In this document: positions 38,509 through 49,932 of the stretch, in pieces
How positions within the stretch are numbered: the stretch's first letter is position 1
How the letters are laid out: every line of letters starts with the position of its first letter
Source of the DNA: G963667915 sp965197385
GTDB taxonomy: Bacteria; Acidobacteriota; Vicinamibacteria; Vicinamibacterales; UBA823
Direction of reading: 5' to 3'
DNA: 64,000 bases
NCBI GenBank assembly: GCA_965197385.1
Contig: CBDANA010000008.1
Span: forward strand, 62,001-126,000
Notes under the pieces: model-generated
What the model was told of the DNA's origin: nothing
The model's database searches: none
The model's input: the letters and a program-made list of their open reading frames with translations, nothing else
Made by a program: the position numbers and the translations under genes

Positions 38509-39276
38509 GGGCTCGCGCATGTCGACCGTGACGTCGGTGACGCCGTCAGCCGTGACTGTCACTGTTTGCGTCCCCGCCTCGAGTCGCTCGTGCCAGAAGC
38601 GTAGCTCGTACGTGCCCGGTGGTACACCGTCGATCCTGAACGACCCGTCGGCCGCCGACACGACCGCGCGGTCCACGGCGGCTACCACGAATCCCCGCAT
38701 CCATGTGTGCGTGTCGCAGACGAGCCGCACGACGCCGCGCGCCGTCAAGGCTCGCGTGATCGTGAGCCCGGCCATTGGAATGGCGACGTTGAAGAGCGAG
38801 CGGCCGTCCTCGGCGTAGGCGTGACTCGTGTGCAGCACATCATCGGCGCTGGTCAGATCCACCTGCGCGCCGGGCCGGGATACCTGCACCCGCGGCACGA
38901 ACCGGCATCCGTCGTTCGTCACCTCGATCGGCGACGCCTCCACCCCCGGCGCCAGGCCGACGACCGTGATCACGGCGTTGGCCAGCCCGCCGTCCGGGCC
39001 CACCAGGACCGATTCGTCCGGCACTGTCTGGCCGCAGACATCCTGATTGGTGGTGACCGTGAGCGGCTCCGCCGACGCCGGCGCCAAGGTCGTGATGCGC
39101 CCGCCGATCGCGCCGTCCTGCGCCCACGCCGCAGACGCTCCGACCAGCCAGCCGACGCACAGCAGCACCGTGAGCAACAGGGCTGCTAGGAGCCCACGGT
39201 CACATCGCCGAGACCGGCGAGCGACCGCCGGAGCACCGGCCGACACGAAGGTGGCGAACATGATCGCGCCTCTCAT
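38506..39276 (-). CDS. Exported cupredoxin/carboxypeptidase-regulatory-like domain protein
   Basis: 256 aa from ATG 39276 (GGAGGG upstream; ATG 39261 is an alternative). A signal peptide with a long hydrophobic core (LLAALLLTVLLCVGWLVGAS) is followed by a beta-rich domain with paired Cys (QDVCGQTVP, NDGCRFVP), a histidine in VLHTSHAY and VRLVCDTHTWMRG, which place Cys, His and Met as in type-1 copper sites. The last 60 residues are a carboxypeptidase-regulatory-like beta-sandwich (DGSFRIDGVPPGTYELRFWH). Such proteins are periplasmic. The stop codon TAG is supplied by the end of MITE copy A, so the natural C-terminus may have been altered. Confidence 0.72.
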   Translation of the reverse strand: MRGAIMFATFVSAGAPAVARRSRRCDRGLLAALLLTVLLCVGWLVGASAAWAQDGAIGGRITTLAPASAEPLTVTTNQDVCGQTVPDESVLVGPDGGLANAVITVVGLAPGVEASPIEVTNDGCRFVPRVQVSRPGAQVDLTSADDVLHTSHAYAEDGRSLFNVAIPMAGLTITRALTARGVVRLVCDTHTWMRGFVVAAVDRAVVSAADGSFRIDGVPPGTYELRFWHERLEAGTQTVTVTADGVTDVTVDMREP

Positions 39277-39385
39277 GCCCTCCACTATAGAAACTCGCCC
39301 GCAACGCGGCAACGCAAAGGACGATCATTGGATTGAGACTCAGTCTCGGAGTCGACCTGCCCGGGTCAACGCTAGCAACCCGCGG

Positions 39386-41230
39386 CTAGAGCGACGTGGA
39401 TCCGCTGGACGGCGCGGTCGGCGCCGGCGGGAGGTCTGGGGTAAAATCCTCGCCCGGGTTAATGAAGCGATTGCGCTCGATCTTGAATTGCGTGTCGTAG
39501 AGCAGTCGGTAGCGGCCGGCCAGGGTCAGCAGCTCGGCGTGCGAGCCTCGCTCGACGATTCGACCGTCCTCTATCACGAGAATCTTGTCGGCACTCTGAA
39601 TCGTCGAGAGGCGATGCGCGATGACGAAGGTCGTGCGCCCCTGCCGCAGGCGAAACAGGCCGTCCTGGATGAGTCCCTCGCTCTCACTGTCGAGACTGGA
39701 CGTCGCCTCGTCGAGGATCAGGATCTTCGGATCGGCGAGAATCGCTCTGGCGATCGCGACCCGTTGCCGCTGGCCGCCCGACAGCTTGACGCCGCGCTCG
39801 CCGACCACCGTATCGTAGCCGTCGTCGAAGCTGCTGATGAACTCGTGGCAGTGTGCGATCCGGCTGACCCGGCGGATTTCCTCCGGCGTCGCGGCCGGCC
39901 GGGCGAACCGGATGTTCTCGGCCACCGTCCCGTCAAACAGAAAATTCTCCTGCAGGACGACGCCCAAGTGGTGCCGGTACTCGCGCAACCGGAGCGATGC
40001 CAGATCGCGGCCGTCCACCAGCACCCGCCCGGTCTGCGGCCGATTGAACGCCATGATGAGGCTGATCAGCGTGCTCTTCCCCGACCCGCTGGACCCCACC
40101 AGCGCCGTCGTCGTGCCGGCCGGCGCTTCGAACGAGACGTCCTTCAGGACCGGTGCGCCCGCGGTGTACTCGAACCACACGTTCTCGCAGGCGACGTCAC
40201 CGCGCACCTCGGGCAGCGGCTGCCGCGCCGCATCTTCGTCATCTTCCGTGGCCATACGCCGAATCTCCCGGATCCGGTCGAGGCCCGCGAACGCCTCGGT
40301 GATCTGGGTGCCGATCGACGCAATCTGGACCAGCGGCGCGGCCATCAGGCCGGTGAAGAAAATGTAGGCGATAAAGTCGCCCAGTGTCATCGACCCGCTG
40401 AGAATGGCGCGGCCGCCGACCAGAATCATGAGCACGCCGATGGCGCCGATCACGAGGGTGGTGACGGCGGTGATACCGGACACGCCGGTGATCGTTCGGG
40501 CGACGTTACGCAGCAGCCGGTGCGCACCGTGCGCAAAGACCCGCTGCTCGCGACGCTCGACCGTATACGCCTTGACGATCCGGATCCCGCCCAACGTCTC
40601 GTTCAGCCGGCCGGTCACTTCGGCGTTGATCTTCCCGCGCTCACGAAACAGCGGCCGGAGACGGCGGAAGGCCATGGCCATCGTGGCGCCGAACCCGAGG
40701 AGGATCAGGAGCGTGACCGACGTGAGCTGCCAGTTCAGGTAGAACAGCACCGCGAGCGCGATCACGGCGGTGACGAGTCCGCCGCTCAACTGCACGAGGC
40801 CGGTGCCCACCAGGTTTCTGATCCCCTCCGCGTCGGTCATGATGCGGGAAATCAAGACGCCGGTCTTGGTCGAATCGAAGAACCCGATCGGGAGGCGCGT
40901 GACGTGGGCCTGCACGCGCTTCCGCATGTCGGTGATCGCCCGTTGCGCGGCGACGCCCAGCACCTGGGACAGCGCAAACGAGGTGACCGCCTGTACGAGG
41001 GTCGCCGCACCGATCGCCATCGCGAGCGTGCTGAGCAGTTCAACCCGCTGGTTGGCGATGACATCGTCAATGAGGAACTTGGACGACGCGGGCAGCACGA
41101 GGCCGGCGAGCCGGTTCGCCAGCATCAGCGTCAACCCGAGCGCCAACCGACGGCGATGCGTCCAGACCAGTTCCCGCGCTTCGACCCAGGCGCCGCTACG
41201 CGTTCCGCGTGGCGTCACCGCGTCCGGCAC
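39386..41230 (-). CDS. ABC transporter, fused membrane and ATPase domains (MsbA/multidrug type)
   Basis: About 614 aa from GTG 41230; nearby GTG codons at 41236 and others are also possible. Six membrane helices in the first 320 residues (LALGLTLMLANRLAGLVLPA, GLVTAVIALAVLFYLNW and others) precede an ATPase with Walker A LVGSSGSGKST, Q-loop VVLQENFLFDG, signature VKLSGGQRQRVAIARAIL, Walker B ILILDEATSSLD and switch His in VIAHRLSTI. Half-transporters of this form act as dimers and flip lipids such as lipid A or export drugs. The presence of lpxB elsewhere in the window makes a lipid role plausible but not proven. It is divergent from dinB. Confidence 0.9.
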   Translation of the reverse strand: MPDAVTPRGTRSGAWVEARELVWTHRRRLALGLTLMLANRLAGLVLPASSKFLIDDVIANQRVELLSTLAMAIGAATLVQAVTSFALSQVLGVAAQRAITDMRKRVQAHVTRLPIGFFDSTKTGVLISRIMTDAEGIRNLVGTGLVQLSGGLVTAVIALAVLFYLNWQLTSVTLLILLGFGATMAMAFRRLRPLFRERGKINAEVTGRLNETLGGIRIVKAYTVERREQRVFAHGAHRLLRNVARTITGVSGITAVTTLVIGAIGVLMILVGGRAILSGSMTLGDFIAYIFFTGLMAAPLVQIASIGTQITEAFAGLDRIREIRRMATEDDEDAARQPLPEVRGDVACENVWFEYTAGAPVLKDVSFEAPAGTTTALVGSSGSGKSTLISLIMAFNRPQTGRVLVDGRDLASLRLREYRHHLGVVLQENFLFDGTVAENIRFARPAATPEEIRRVSRIAHCHEFISSFDDGYDTVVGERGVKLSGGQRQRVAIARAILADPKILILDEATSSLDSESEGLIQDGLFRLRQGRTTFVIAHRLSTIQSADKILVIEDGRIVERGSHAELLTLAGRYRLLYDTQFKIERNRFINPGEDFTPDLPPAPTAPSSGSTSL

Positions 41231-41387
41231 ACCCACATCTCCCGGCCTTCTTCGCTCCACCGCATCCGACCATACTACCGCGTTCGGCGAACCGCGAGAC
41301 CAGCGCCGCGCCCTGCTGGTCCCTCGGCTTTCGGCTCTCGCACGATCAGCCCGTCCCCACATCTCCGCGCCGTAGTACACTCGCCGC

Positions 41388-42551
41388 GTGCCGGACGCCC
41401 TTCGACGGATCGTCCACGTCGACATGGACGCGTTCTACGCGTCCGTCGAGCAGCGTGACGAGCCGTCGCTGCGCGGCAAACCGGTCGCCGTCGGCGGACC
41501 AGCCGAGCGCCGCGGTGTGGTCGCCGCCGCCAGCTACGAAGCGCGTGCGTTCGGAGTGCACTCGGCGATGGCGATGGCCAAGGCCGTGCGTCTGTGCCCC
41601 TCGCTCGTCATCATCCTGCCAGATTTCACGAAGTATCGCGGCGTGTCGCGGGAGGTGTTCGACCTGCTCCGATCAGTCACCGACCTGGTCGAGCCCCTGT
41701 CGCTCGACGAGGCCTACCTCGATGTCACGACCAACGCGTGGGGCGAACGGCTGGCGACGCCGGTCGCCAAGCGGCTCAAGCGGCTCATCCGGGAGCGAAC
41801 CGGACTGACGGCCTCAGCCGGCGTCGCACCGAACAAGTTCCTCGCGAAGATTGCGTCGGGGTGGCGAAAACCGGACGGCCTGACGGTGGTCGCGCTCGAA
41901 CGGGTCGAGCCCTTCCTGCGCCGCCTCCCGGTCGAGGCCCTCTGGGGCGTCGGCCCGGTCACGGCAGCCAAGCTCAAGGCCCAAGGCATCGAACGGCTGG
42001 TCGACGTCCGCGACGTGGACGCCGACACGCTGCGCCAGACGGTGGGCAGCCTGGCGGATTCGTTGCGGCAGCTGGCCTGGGGCCGCGACGACCGGCCGGT
42101 CGTCGTCAATCGTCCGGCCAAGTCAGCCGGCAGCGAACGGACGTTCGCCGACGATCTATTCGACCTCGACACGATTCGCTCGGAAATCGACTTCATGGCG
42201 AGCCGGGCGGCGGCCTGGCTCGAGCGCAAGCAGTGCAGCGCACGGACCGTGACGATCAAGATGCGCTATGCCGATTTCACGACGCTCACACGCAGCCATT
42301 CGACGCCGCACGCCACGCAGCTCGAGGCGGAGATCGCCGAGCGAGCCCTGCAGTTGCTGAGCCGCACCGAGGCCGGCCGGCGACCGGTCCGGCTCCTCGG
42401 CGTCAGCGTGCACAACCTGGAGTCGCTCGACCGCGGGCCGCGAACGGCGGGAGCCGCGCGCCGGCTTCCGTTCGGCGACGAGGGGATCGCGACGGGCGCG
42501 CCGGCCGACGGGGCGCGGACGTTCGACAAAACCGATCCGGAAATGCCCTAG
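41388..42551 (+). CDS. dinB: DNA polymerase IV (Y-family translesion polymerase)
   Basis: 387 aa from GTG 41388. The catalytic carboxylates are in IVHVDMDAFYASVEQRDEPS and PLSLDEAYLDVT, with RGVVAAASYEARAFGVHSAM, the YR-type substrate contact, the helix-hairpin-helix VEALWGVGPVTAAKLKAQGI and the little-finger domain after residue 240. It copies past lesions with low fidelity. The TAG stop at 42549-42551 is formed by the TA target and first G of MITE copy B, which begins exactly there. The C-terminal residues (DKTDPEMP) do not form a recognisable beta-clamp motif. Confidence 0.93.
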   Translation: MPDALRRIVHVDMDAFYASVEQRDEPSLRGKPVAVGGPAERRGVVAAASYEARAFGVHSAMAMAKAVRLCPSLVIILPDFTKYRGVSREVFDLLRSVTDLVEPLSLDEAYLDVTTNAWGERLATPVAKRLKRLIRERTGLTASAGVAPNKFLAKIASGWRKPDGLTVVALERVEPFLRRLPVEALWGVGPVTAAKLKAQGIERLVDVRDVDADTLRQTVGSLADSLRQLAWGRDDRPVVVNRPAKSAGSERTFADDLFDLDTIRSEIDFMASRAAAWLERKQCSARTVTIKMRYADFTTLTRSHSTPHATQLEAEIAERALQLLSRTEAGRRPVRLLGVSVHNLESLDRGPRTAGAARRLPFGDEGIATGAPADGARTFDKTDPEMP

Positions 42552-42724
42552 CAGTCCGTGGTGAAAGTCCGGCGCCGCACCGAGACCCCGCTGAACCAAC
42601 GCCGCGGTCGGCCCGAGCAAAGCGCGACGAGGGAGAATATCGGGAATATTTGAATGAGACGCAACGCAGCCAGGCGGGATGCAGCGCCGGTCGAATGCAG
42701 CTGGGCTTTCACCACGGACTGCCA
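42549..42724. mobile_element. MITE family I, copy B (about 175 bp)
   Basis: Ends GCAGTCCGTGGTGAAAGTCC and the inverted GGGCTTTCACCACGGACTGC. Its right flanking dinucleotide has decayed to CA. The hairpin AATAT-CGGGA-ATATT is at 42636-42650. It starts at the dinB stop codon and occupies the space before the next small gene. Confidence 0.88.
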
Positions 42725-42744
42725 AGCCGAGTTATGATGTGCTG

Positions 42745-42981
42745 ATGCTCAAAGGGACCAGGCTCGCCATCTTGCGACGGGTGCAGCCGATCAGCATCCA
42801 CGGCCAGGTGTCGTGTGACGTGTCTTTCTCCGACTCCGACGACCCCGACGGCCCGGTCCACACCGCCCGGGTCGGACCGGAGGCCATGATGCCCGGTCTG
42901 GGGCCGGGTGATTCGATCCGGCTGGAATACCTGATGGGCGTCGTCACGTCGATCACGCGGGGATCGCGCGAGAAGGCGTAA
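42745..42981 (+). CDS. Small conserved hypothetical protein
   Basis: 78 aa from ATG 42745 (MLKGTRLAILRRVQPISIHG to TSITRGSREKA). It is acidic in the middle (SFSDSDDPDGPVHTARVGPE) with beta-strand-like ends (SIRLEYLMGVVTSI) and no signal peptide or membrane segment. It lies directly downstream of MITE copy B, which now separates it from dinB and probably carries or abuts its promoter. It converges with the ferritin-like gene, with stops adjacent at 42981/42982. I do not recognise the family. Confidence 0.6.
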   Translation: MLKGTRLAILRRVQPISIHGQVSCDVSFSDSDDPDGPVHTARVGPEAMMPGLGPGDSIRLEYLMGVVTSITRGSREKA

Positions 42982-43410
42982 TCACCGTTTCAAGCGCTCG
43001 AGCTCCTCGGCGTGGTCGGTCTCTTCGGCGAGGATGTCCTCCAGCCTGATCACGAGCCCTCGGTCGCCAAACGCCTCCGCCTGCTCGATCCGCGTCGCGT
43101 AGTTGCCAATCACCTTGCGCTCGGCCTGGATGTCCATGTCCATCATCTGCTTTGCTGACTTGACGCGCTTCGGCATCGTGACGTCGATCTTCACGTCGCC
43201 ACCCAAGGCGGCAATCTTGTCGGCGAGAAACACGGCGTGTTCGAGCTCTCCGGCGATATCGACCTTGAGCAGTTCCCGTAACTCGTGTCCCAGAAGGCTC
43301 GTCGCCGTGGCCGTATGGTAGAGATAGCGCAGGACGGCTTCGAGCTCGAGATTCATATCCTCGTTCAGTCCGGTAATCAGATCCCGTTTGACGCTGGGTG
43401 TCTTGGCCAT
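42982..43410 (-). CDS. Ferritin-like diiron protein (bacterioferritin-related)
   Basis: 142 aa from ATG 43410. It is a four-helix bundle with ferroxidase-type residues: MNLELEAVLRYLYHTATATS (Glu), AGELEHAVFLADKIAALGG (ExxH), QAERKVIGNY (Glu) and ILAEETDHAEELERL (Glu and His). The spacing matches the bacterioferritin/Dps-related ferritin-like group that oxidises and stores iron or handles peroxide. No haem-ligating Met can be assigned. It is a single-gene unit; GGAG lies ten bases upstream. Confidence 0.8.
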   Translation of the reverse strand: MAKTPSVKRDLITGLNEDMNLELEAVLRYLYHTATATSLLGHELRELLKVDIAGELEHAVFLADKIAALGGDVKIDVTMPKRVKSAKQMMDMDIQAERKVIGNYATRIEQAEAFGDRGLVIRLEDILAEETDHAEELERLKR

Positions 43411-43570
43411 CGATTGATTCTCCGTTTCCAATCCAGAAAGAGCGCCTGCCGTCGCGGCGACGCCCGACCGGGGAGGGCGACGCCCGGGCGCGCCCGCCTA
43501 GCGACTGTAGCAGCCGACGTGGATCTCAACAAGCGCGCCTGCCGCGTGCGAAGCGCCGGTCCGAGGAGCA

Positions 43571-43590
43571 GCAGCCCGTGGTGAAAGTCC
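43571..43590 (+). mobile_element. MITE family I terminal fragment truncated by IS6
   Basis: Exactly 20 bp of the MITE terminus (GCAGCCCGTGGTGAAAGTCC) remain, followed at 43592 by the left end of the IS6-type element. The rest of the MITE is absent. Confidence 0.85.
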
Positions 43591-43591
43591 A

Positions 43592-44384
43592 GGGCACAGT
43601 CAAGTTAACGAGTCCGGGACATACGAGGGCAGGCTAATCAGAGATCAGGCTGCCGTCACCGCGGTCCACACTGTGAACGCTCGTGCCCGCAACATTCGAT
43701 GATGAACCGATCTCAGCCGGTGCCGACCCACGCGAAACAGATTGTGAATGATGCCGTGAACGTGCAAGAAACACTGCGCGTGGGCGGATGACGTGAAGCC
43801 GCGCATCTGACGCTCCCGTTGTCGCGTGGGTTGGTGCGACACTTCGGCCCGATTGTTCGCGTATCGCGTCGTGTCATGGGTGACCAAAGGCATGACGTCC
43901 CGATGGGCGACACGGTAGCTGCCCAACGTGTCGGTCACGAGCCGCACGGGTTCCTGTCGCTGACTGTTCAACAGTCGGCGGAAGAATCTCCGCGCTGCCC
44001 GCGCGTCCCGACGGGGTTGTACGAGGATGTCGATCAGATCACCGTCTTGATCCACCGCGCGCCAGAGATACTGGCGCTCACCGTTGATCGTCACGAAGAC
44101 TTCATCCAGGAACCACGTATCGCCGAGTCGACCCTGTCGGCGCTTCAACTGCCGAGCGTAGTCGGGGCCGAATTTCCCGCACCACTGCCGAATGGTTTCG
44201 TACGACACGATGATTCCTCGTTCGGCCAGCAGATCCTCAACATCCCGGAAGCTCATGCAGTATCTGTGGTAGAGCCAGACGGCATGGCTGATGATGTCGG
44301 GCGGAAAGCGATGCCGAAGGTAGCGGGGTCGGCGAGTGTTCATCCCGGCATTGTGCTGGGCGGAGAGTTAACTTGACAATACCT
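43592..44384. mobile_element. IS6-family insertion sequence (793 bp)
   Basis: The left end GGGCACAGTCAAGTTAAC and the inverted right end AGGTATTGTCAAGTTAAC match at 13 of 18 positions, including the inner GTCAAGTTAAC. One transposase gene fills the interior. The size is normal for IS6/IS26-like elements. Confidence 0.82.
43645..44343 (-). CDS. IS6-family transposase
   Basis: 232 aa. An N-terminal HTH region (YCMSFRDVEDLLAERGIIVS, YETIRQWCGKFGPDYARQL) is followed by the DDE domain: WFLDEVFVTINGERQYLWRA with the first Asp, LVTDTLGSYRVAHRDV with the second and NNRAEVSHQPTRQRERQMR with the Glu. Length and motifs match complete IS6/IS26 transposases, so the element may be active. The C-terminal extension after FLHVHGIIHNLFRVGRH is normal for the environmental branch of the family. 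Confidence 0.93.
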   Translation of the reverse strand: MNTRRPRYLRHRFPPDIISHAVWLYHRYCMSFRDVEDLLAERGIIVSYETIRQWCGKFGPDYARQLKRRQGRLGDTWFLDEVFVTINGERQYLWRAVDQDGDLIDILVQPRRDARAARRFFRRLLNSQRQEPVRLVTDTLGSYRVAHRDVMPLVTHDTTRYANNRAEVSHQPTRQRERQMRGFTSSAHAQCFLHVHGIIHNLFRVGRHRLRSVHHRMLRARAFTVWTAVTAA

Positions 44385-44386
44385 GT

Positions 44387-45433
44387 CTAGCAGCCCGACA
44401 GCTTGCGCCGCGCCCACTCGACATGCTCGGCGACCAACGGATCGCGAAGCGAGGTCGCGTCGGCATCCGACCGTTCTAGCGCCTGACGGGCCTCGGGATC
44501 GCCGGTGTTGCCGAGCGCCACCGCCAGGTTTCGACGTAGGCGCTTCACGCCAGCGCGTCTCAGCGCCGACCCGCCGAGTCCGGCGCGCAGCTCGCGGTCT
44601 GATCGCCGCCACAGGTCGAGCAGGGACGGCCCATCGAACTGCGGGCGCGGCAGCCACGCCGGCGAACGCGATGTCGCCGGCGCGGCGTTCCAGGGGCAGA
44701 CGTCCTGACAGATGTCGCATCCGAACACGTGCGCACCCACCCCATCGCGCTGGCCTTCCGGAATGGCCCCTTTCAGCTCGATCGTCAGATACGACACGCA
44801 CCGCGTGGCGTCGAGCACCCCCGGCTCGGGGAACGCGGTTGTGGGACAGGCGTCGAGGCACAGCGTACACGTCCCGCACTGGTCGAGCGCCGGCTCGTCG
44901 GGCGGCCATTCCACACTGCAGAGAATCTCCGACAGGAACAGCCACGACCCGAGCGCCGGGCTGATGACACACGTGTTCTTACCGATCCAGCCGACCCCGG
45001 CGTACTGCGCGTAGACGCGCTCCTGGATCGGTCCGGTATCCACGTAGGCCTTGCCCTCGAAACCGGCTCCACTCTCCCGCCGGAGCCAGTCCAAGAGCGC
45101 GTCGGTCCGGGCGCCGACGACATCGTGATAGTCGTCTCCCCAGGCGTAGCGGGCGATGCGCGCGTCGCGCGGGTCCGCGCGCTCGGTCGAATACGGTCGA
45201 TCCACGTGATACACGGTCGCGAGCACCACAACCGACCGCGCCGACGGCAAGACGGCCCTGACGTCGGCGCGGCGCTCCGCCGTCCGCGCCATGTAGTGCA
45301 TGTCGCCGGCGTACCCGCGGTCGATCCACTCGCGCAGGGCCCCCAGCTCGGGAAAGCCGGCCGCGGGCGCGATCCCGCACGCATCGAATCCGAGCGCACT
45401 CGCCCGGGCCTTGACCTCTTCTGCCGTGACCAT
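44387..45433 (-). CDS. queG: Epoxyqueuosine reductase
   Basis: 348 aa. It contains the cobalamin- and substrate-binding half (CGIAPAAGFPELGALREWID, GDMHYMAR, the catalytic Asp in AYVDTGPIQERVYAQYAGVG) and two 4Fe-4S motifs CGTCTLCLDACPTTAF and CDICQDVCPWN, then a HEAT-like C-terminal region. It performs the last step of queuosine synthesis in tRNA. The protein ends at a TAG just beside the right end of the IS6 element, so a few terminal residues (LSGC) may derive from an insertion event. The core is intact. Confidence 0.92.
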   Translation of the reverse strand: MVTAEEVKARASALGFDACGIAPAAGFPELGALREWIDRGYAGDMHYMARTAERRADVRAVLPSARSVVVLATVYHVDRPYSTERADPRDARIARYAWGDDYHDVVGARTDALLDWLRRESGAGFEGKAYVDTGPIQERVYAQYAGVGWIGKNTCVISPALGSWLFLSEILCSVEWPPDEPALDQCGTCTLCLDACPTTAFPEPGVLDATRCVSYLTIELKGAIPEGQRDGVGAHVFGCDICQDVCPWNAAPATSRSPAWLPRPQFDGPSLLDLWRRSDRELRAGLGGSALRRAGVKRLRRNLAVALGNTGDPEARQALERSDADATSLRDPLVAEHVEWARRKLSGC

Positions 45434-45447
45434 CGTCTACCGCGATC

Positions 45448-48102
<2,655 letters not shown>

Positions 48103-48105
48103 GAA

Positions 48106-49185
48106 TCACGTCCTCTCGCGGAGCGCCCCGCGAATCATCACATATTCTCCGACATTGTCGGCCGTCAGCAAACCGACGAGCCGGCCGGCGTCCACGACGG
48201 GCAGCACCGGACACCGACACGCCTGGAGCCGTTGGAGCGCGGGTTCGAGCATTTCACGCGGATCCGCGGTTTCGAACTCCCGCGTCATCATGTCGGCGAC
48301 CATGCCGGATGGACCGCGTGCGCCGAGGGCCGCGATGAGATCGTCGCGGGTGAGCACGCCGACCAGCGCGCCCTGCCGCGTGACCGGAAAATCCCGCTGG
48401 GCACCGGCCAGGACGCGATCCACCGCGCGCTGGAGCGGGTCCCAGGCGTCGAGCGTCCGGAACTCGGTGACCATGGCGCGGCTCACGGGAATCCCGGCGA
48501 GCGCCGACCGCAGGCTGACGATGGACGCCTCACTGGACGCCCCCATCCAGACGAACAGCGCGATGAACACCAAGAACGGATTCGAGAACAGTCCGACGAA
48601 CCCGAACAGCAGCGCCAGGCCTTGACCGATGGTGGCCGCAATCTCGGTCGCGCGCACGTAGTCGAGCCGCTCGGCCAGCACGGCGCGCAGCATCCGGCCG
48701 CCGTCCATCGGAAACGCCGGTAGCAGATTGAAGAAGGCCAGCCAGAGGTTGACGGCGGCGAACCTCGGCAGGACGCCGGCGCCCGGATCCAACGACGGAG
48801 CCGGCAGCGCACCGGCGCCGACGAGAAGTGCCGCGTAGCACAGCGCGGCAATCGCGAGATTGACCGCCGGCCCGGCCAGCGCGACCCACAGCTCCTGCCG
48901 CGGCTCGTCCGGTATCCGCTCCAGCCGCGCGAGCCCGCCGATAGGCAGCAGCGTGATGTCGCGGGTCCGAATGCCGAACCGCCGCGCCGTCAGTGCGTGA
49001 CCGAGCTCGTGCATCACAATCGTCGCAAAAATCGCGAGCACGAACAGCACGCTCGTCAACACCGGCTTCAGCGCTCCGCCTCCCGCCCAGCCGCTGAAGA
49101 GAATGAACCCGATCAGGACCACAAACGTGCTGTGTACGTAGATCGGGATGCCGGCAACCACCGCGATCCGCCACGACCATCTCAC
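48106..49185 (-). CDS. Membrane site-2 protease family (M50) with CBS pair
   Basis: 359 aa. The first 210 residues are membrane-embedded and carry the zinc site IVMHELGHALTARRFGI (HELGH at 59-63) and NLLPAFPMDGGRMLRAVLA with the third ligand Asp. The C-terminal 130 residues are two CBS motifs (RAMVTEFRTLDAWDPLQRAV and DMMTREFETADPREMLEPAL). This is the SpoIVFB/Rv2625c-like layout: intramembrane proteolysis of an anti-sigma factor or pro-protein, gated by nucleotide binding to the CBS pair. The target is not apparent in the window. Confidence 0.88.
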   Translation of the reverse strand: MRWSWRIAVVAGIPIYVHSTFVVLIGFILFSGWAGGGALKPVLTSVLFVLAIFATIVMHELGHALTARRFGIRTRDITLLPIGGLARLERIPDEPRQELWVALAGPAVNLAIAALCYAALLVGAGALPAPSLDPGAGVLPRFAAVNLWLAFFNLLPAFPMDGGRMLRAVLAERLDYVRATEIAATIGQGLALLFGFVGLFSNPFLVFIALFVWMGASSEASIVSLRSALAGIPVSRAMVTEFRTLDAWDPLQRAVDRVLAGAQRDFPVTRQGALVGVLTRDDLIAALGARGPSGMVADMMTREFETADPREMLEPALQRLQACRCPVLPVVDAGRLVGLLTADNVGEYVMIRGALRERT

Positions 49186-49218
49186 GGCACACCCGGCGAT
49201 GAGGCGGCGGGCGCGCCA

Positions 49219-49932
49219 TCAAAAGAGCCGGAAGACACTGGCCCCGCCGCTGGCGGCCGTCCGCTGACGGTCCGCGATGTCGAATCCATCGCGCTGAATC
49301 TGGATCTGCACGTTGCCGCGAACGCCGACCCCCTTGAGCCGGCGCTCGGGTGTACGCCGCATGAGATATTTCAGGCCGCCGCCGACGTGCAGTATCGTCC
49401 CGCTGCCCACGACGGTCGCTCCTTGGTGCAACTGCCGCAGATACCCCGCGCCGCCGATCACGAACGGTACGAGTCGCCCGTCGCGCGCGGAAGCCACGGT
49501 GAGATGCGCGACGAGACTGGCATCCACGACGTACTGCGAAAGCGTCGCCGTGGCCATTGTGGCTGGCGCCTCCTCGAAGTCATCCGAAGTCCTGGTGACG
49601 ACCCTGGGCCGAGCGTAGCCGAAGCGGCCCTCGACCGTGGAGACCGATGACACCCGGAACCCAAGCCAAGCCTCGACCGCCGGCGCCGCCTCGAAGTCGG
49701 ACTCGGTCGCGAACAACCGCAGCCGTCCCGGATCGGTTCGGATGTTCTCGGTGAGCAACGCGTCCTGGCTGCCGAGTGCGGCGCCCTCGATCCACGCGGC
49801 ACCGGCCGACGCTTCGACGCGCCCGGGCCACGGCTGGGCCGCCGCCGCCGCCCCGCTCACGATCACCAGGCCGACGACGGCCTTGACGAGCACGCGTGCC
49901 GCGTCCACCACCGAGCCGGTCCGTGGCGTCAC
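49219..49932 (-). CDS. Predicted exported beta-barrel protein
   Basis: 237 aa from GTG 49932, overlapping the matrixin stop by GTGA. It has a signal peptide (VLVKAVVGLVIVSGAAAAAQ) and then alternating amphipathic strands ending in Phe (SGGASVFRLF), the usual terminus of outer-membrane barrels. Strand candidates include VSTVEGRFGYARPRV, SQYVVDASLVAHLTV and LVPFVIGGAGYLRQ. It is the last gene of a three-gene cassette with the matrixin and a small secreted protein. Function unknown. Confidence 0.65.
   Translation of the reverse strand: MTPRTGSVVDAARVLVKAVVGLVIVSGAAAAAQPWPGRVEASAGAAWIEGAALGSQDALLTENIRTDPGRLRLFATESDFEAAPAVEAWLGFRVSSVSTVEGRFGYARPRVVTRTSDDFEEAPATMATATLSQYVVDASLVAHLTVASARDGRLVPFVIGGAGYLRQLHQGATVVGSGTILHVGGGLKYLMRRTPERRLKGVGVRGNVQIQIQRDGFDIADRQRTAASGGASVFRLF

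Noticed and set aside
44388..44400. TAGCAGCCCG at the end of queG as another MITE insertion
   Set aside because: Only ten bases match and the sequence inward is queG coding sequence; no second end is present.
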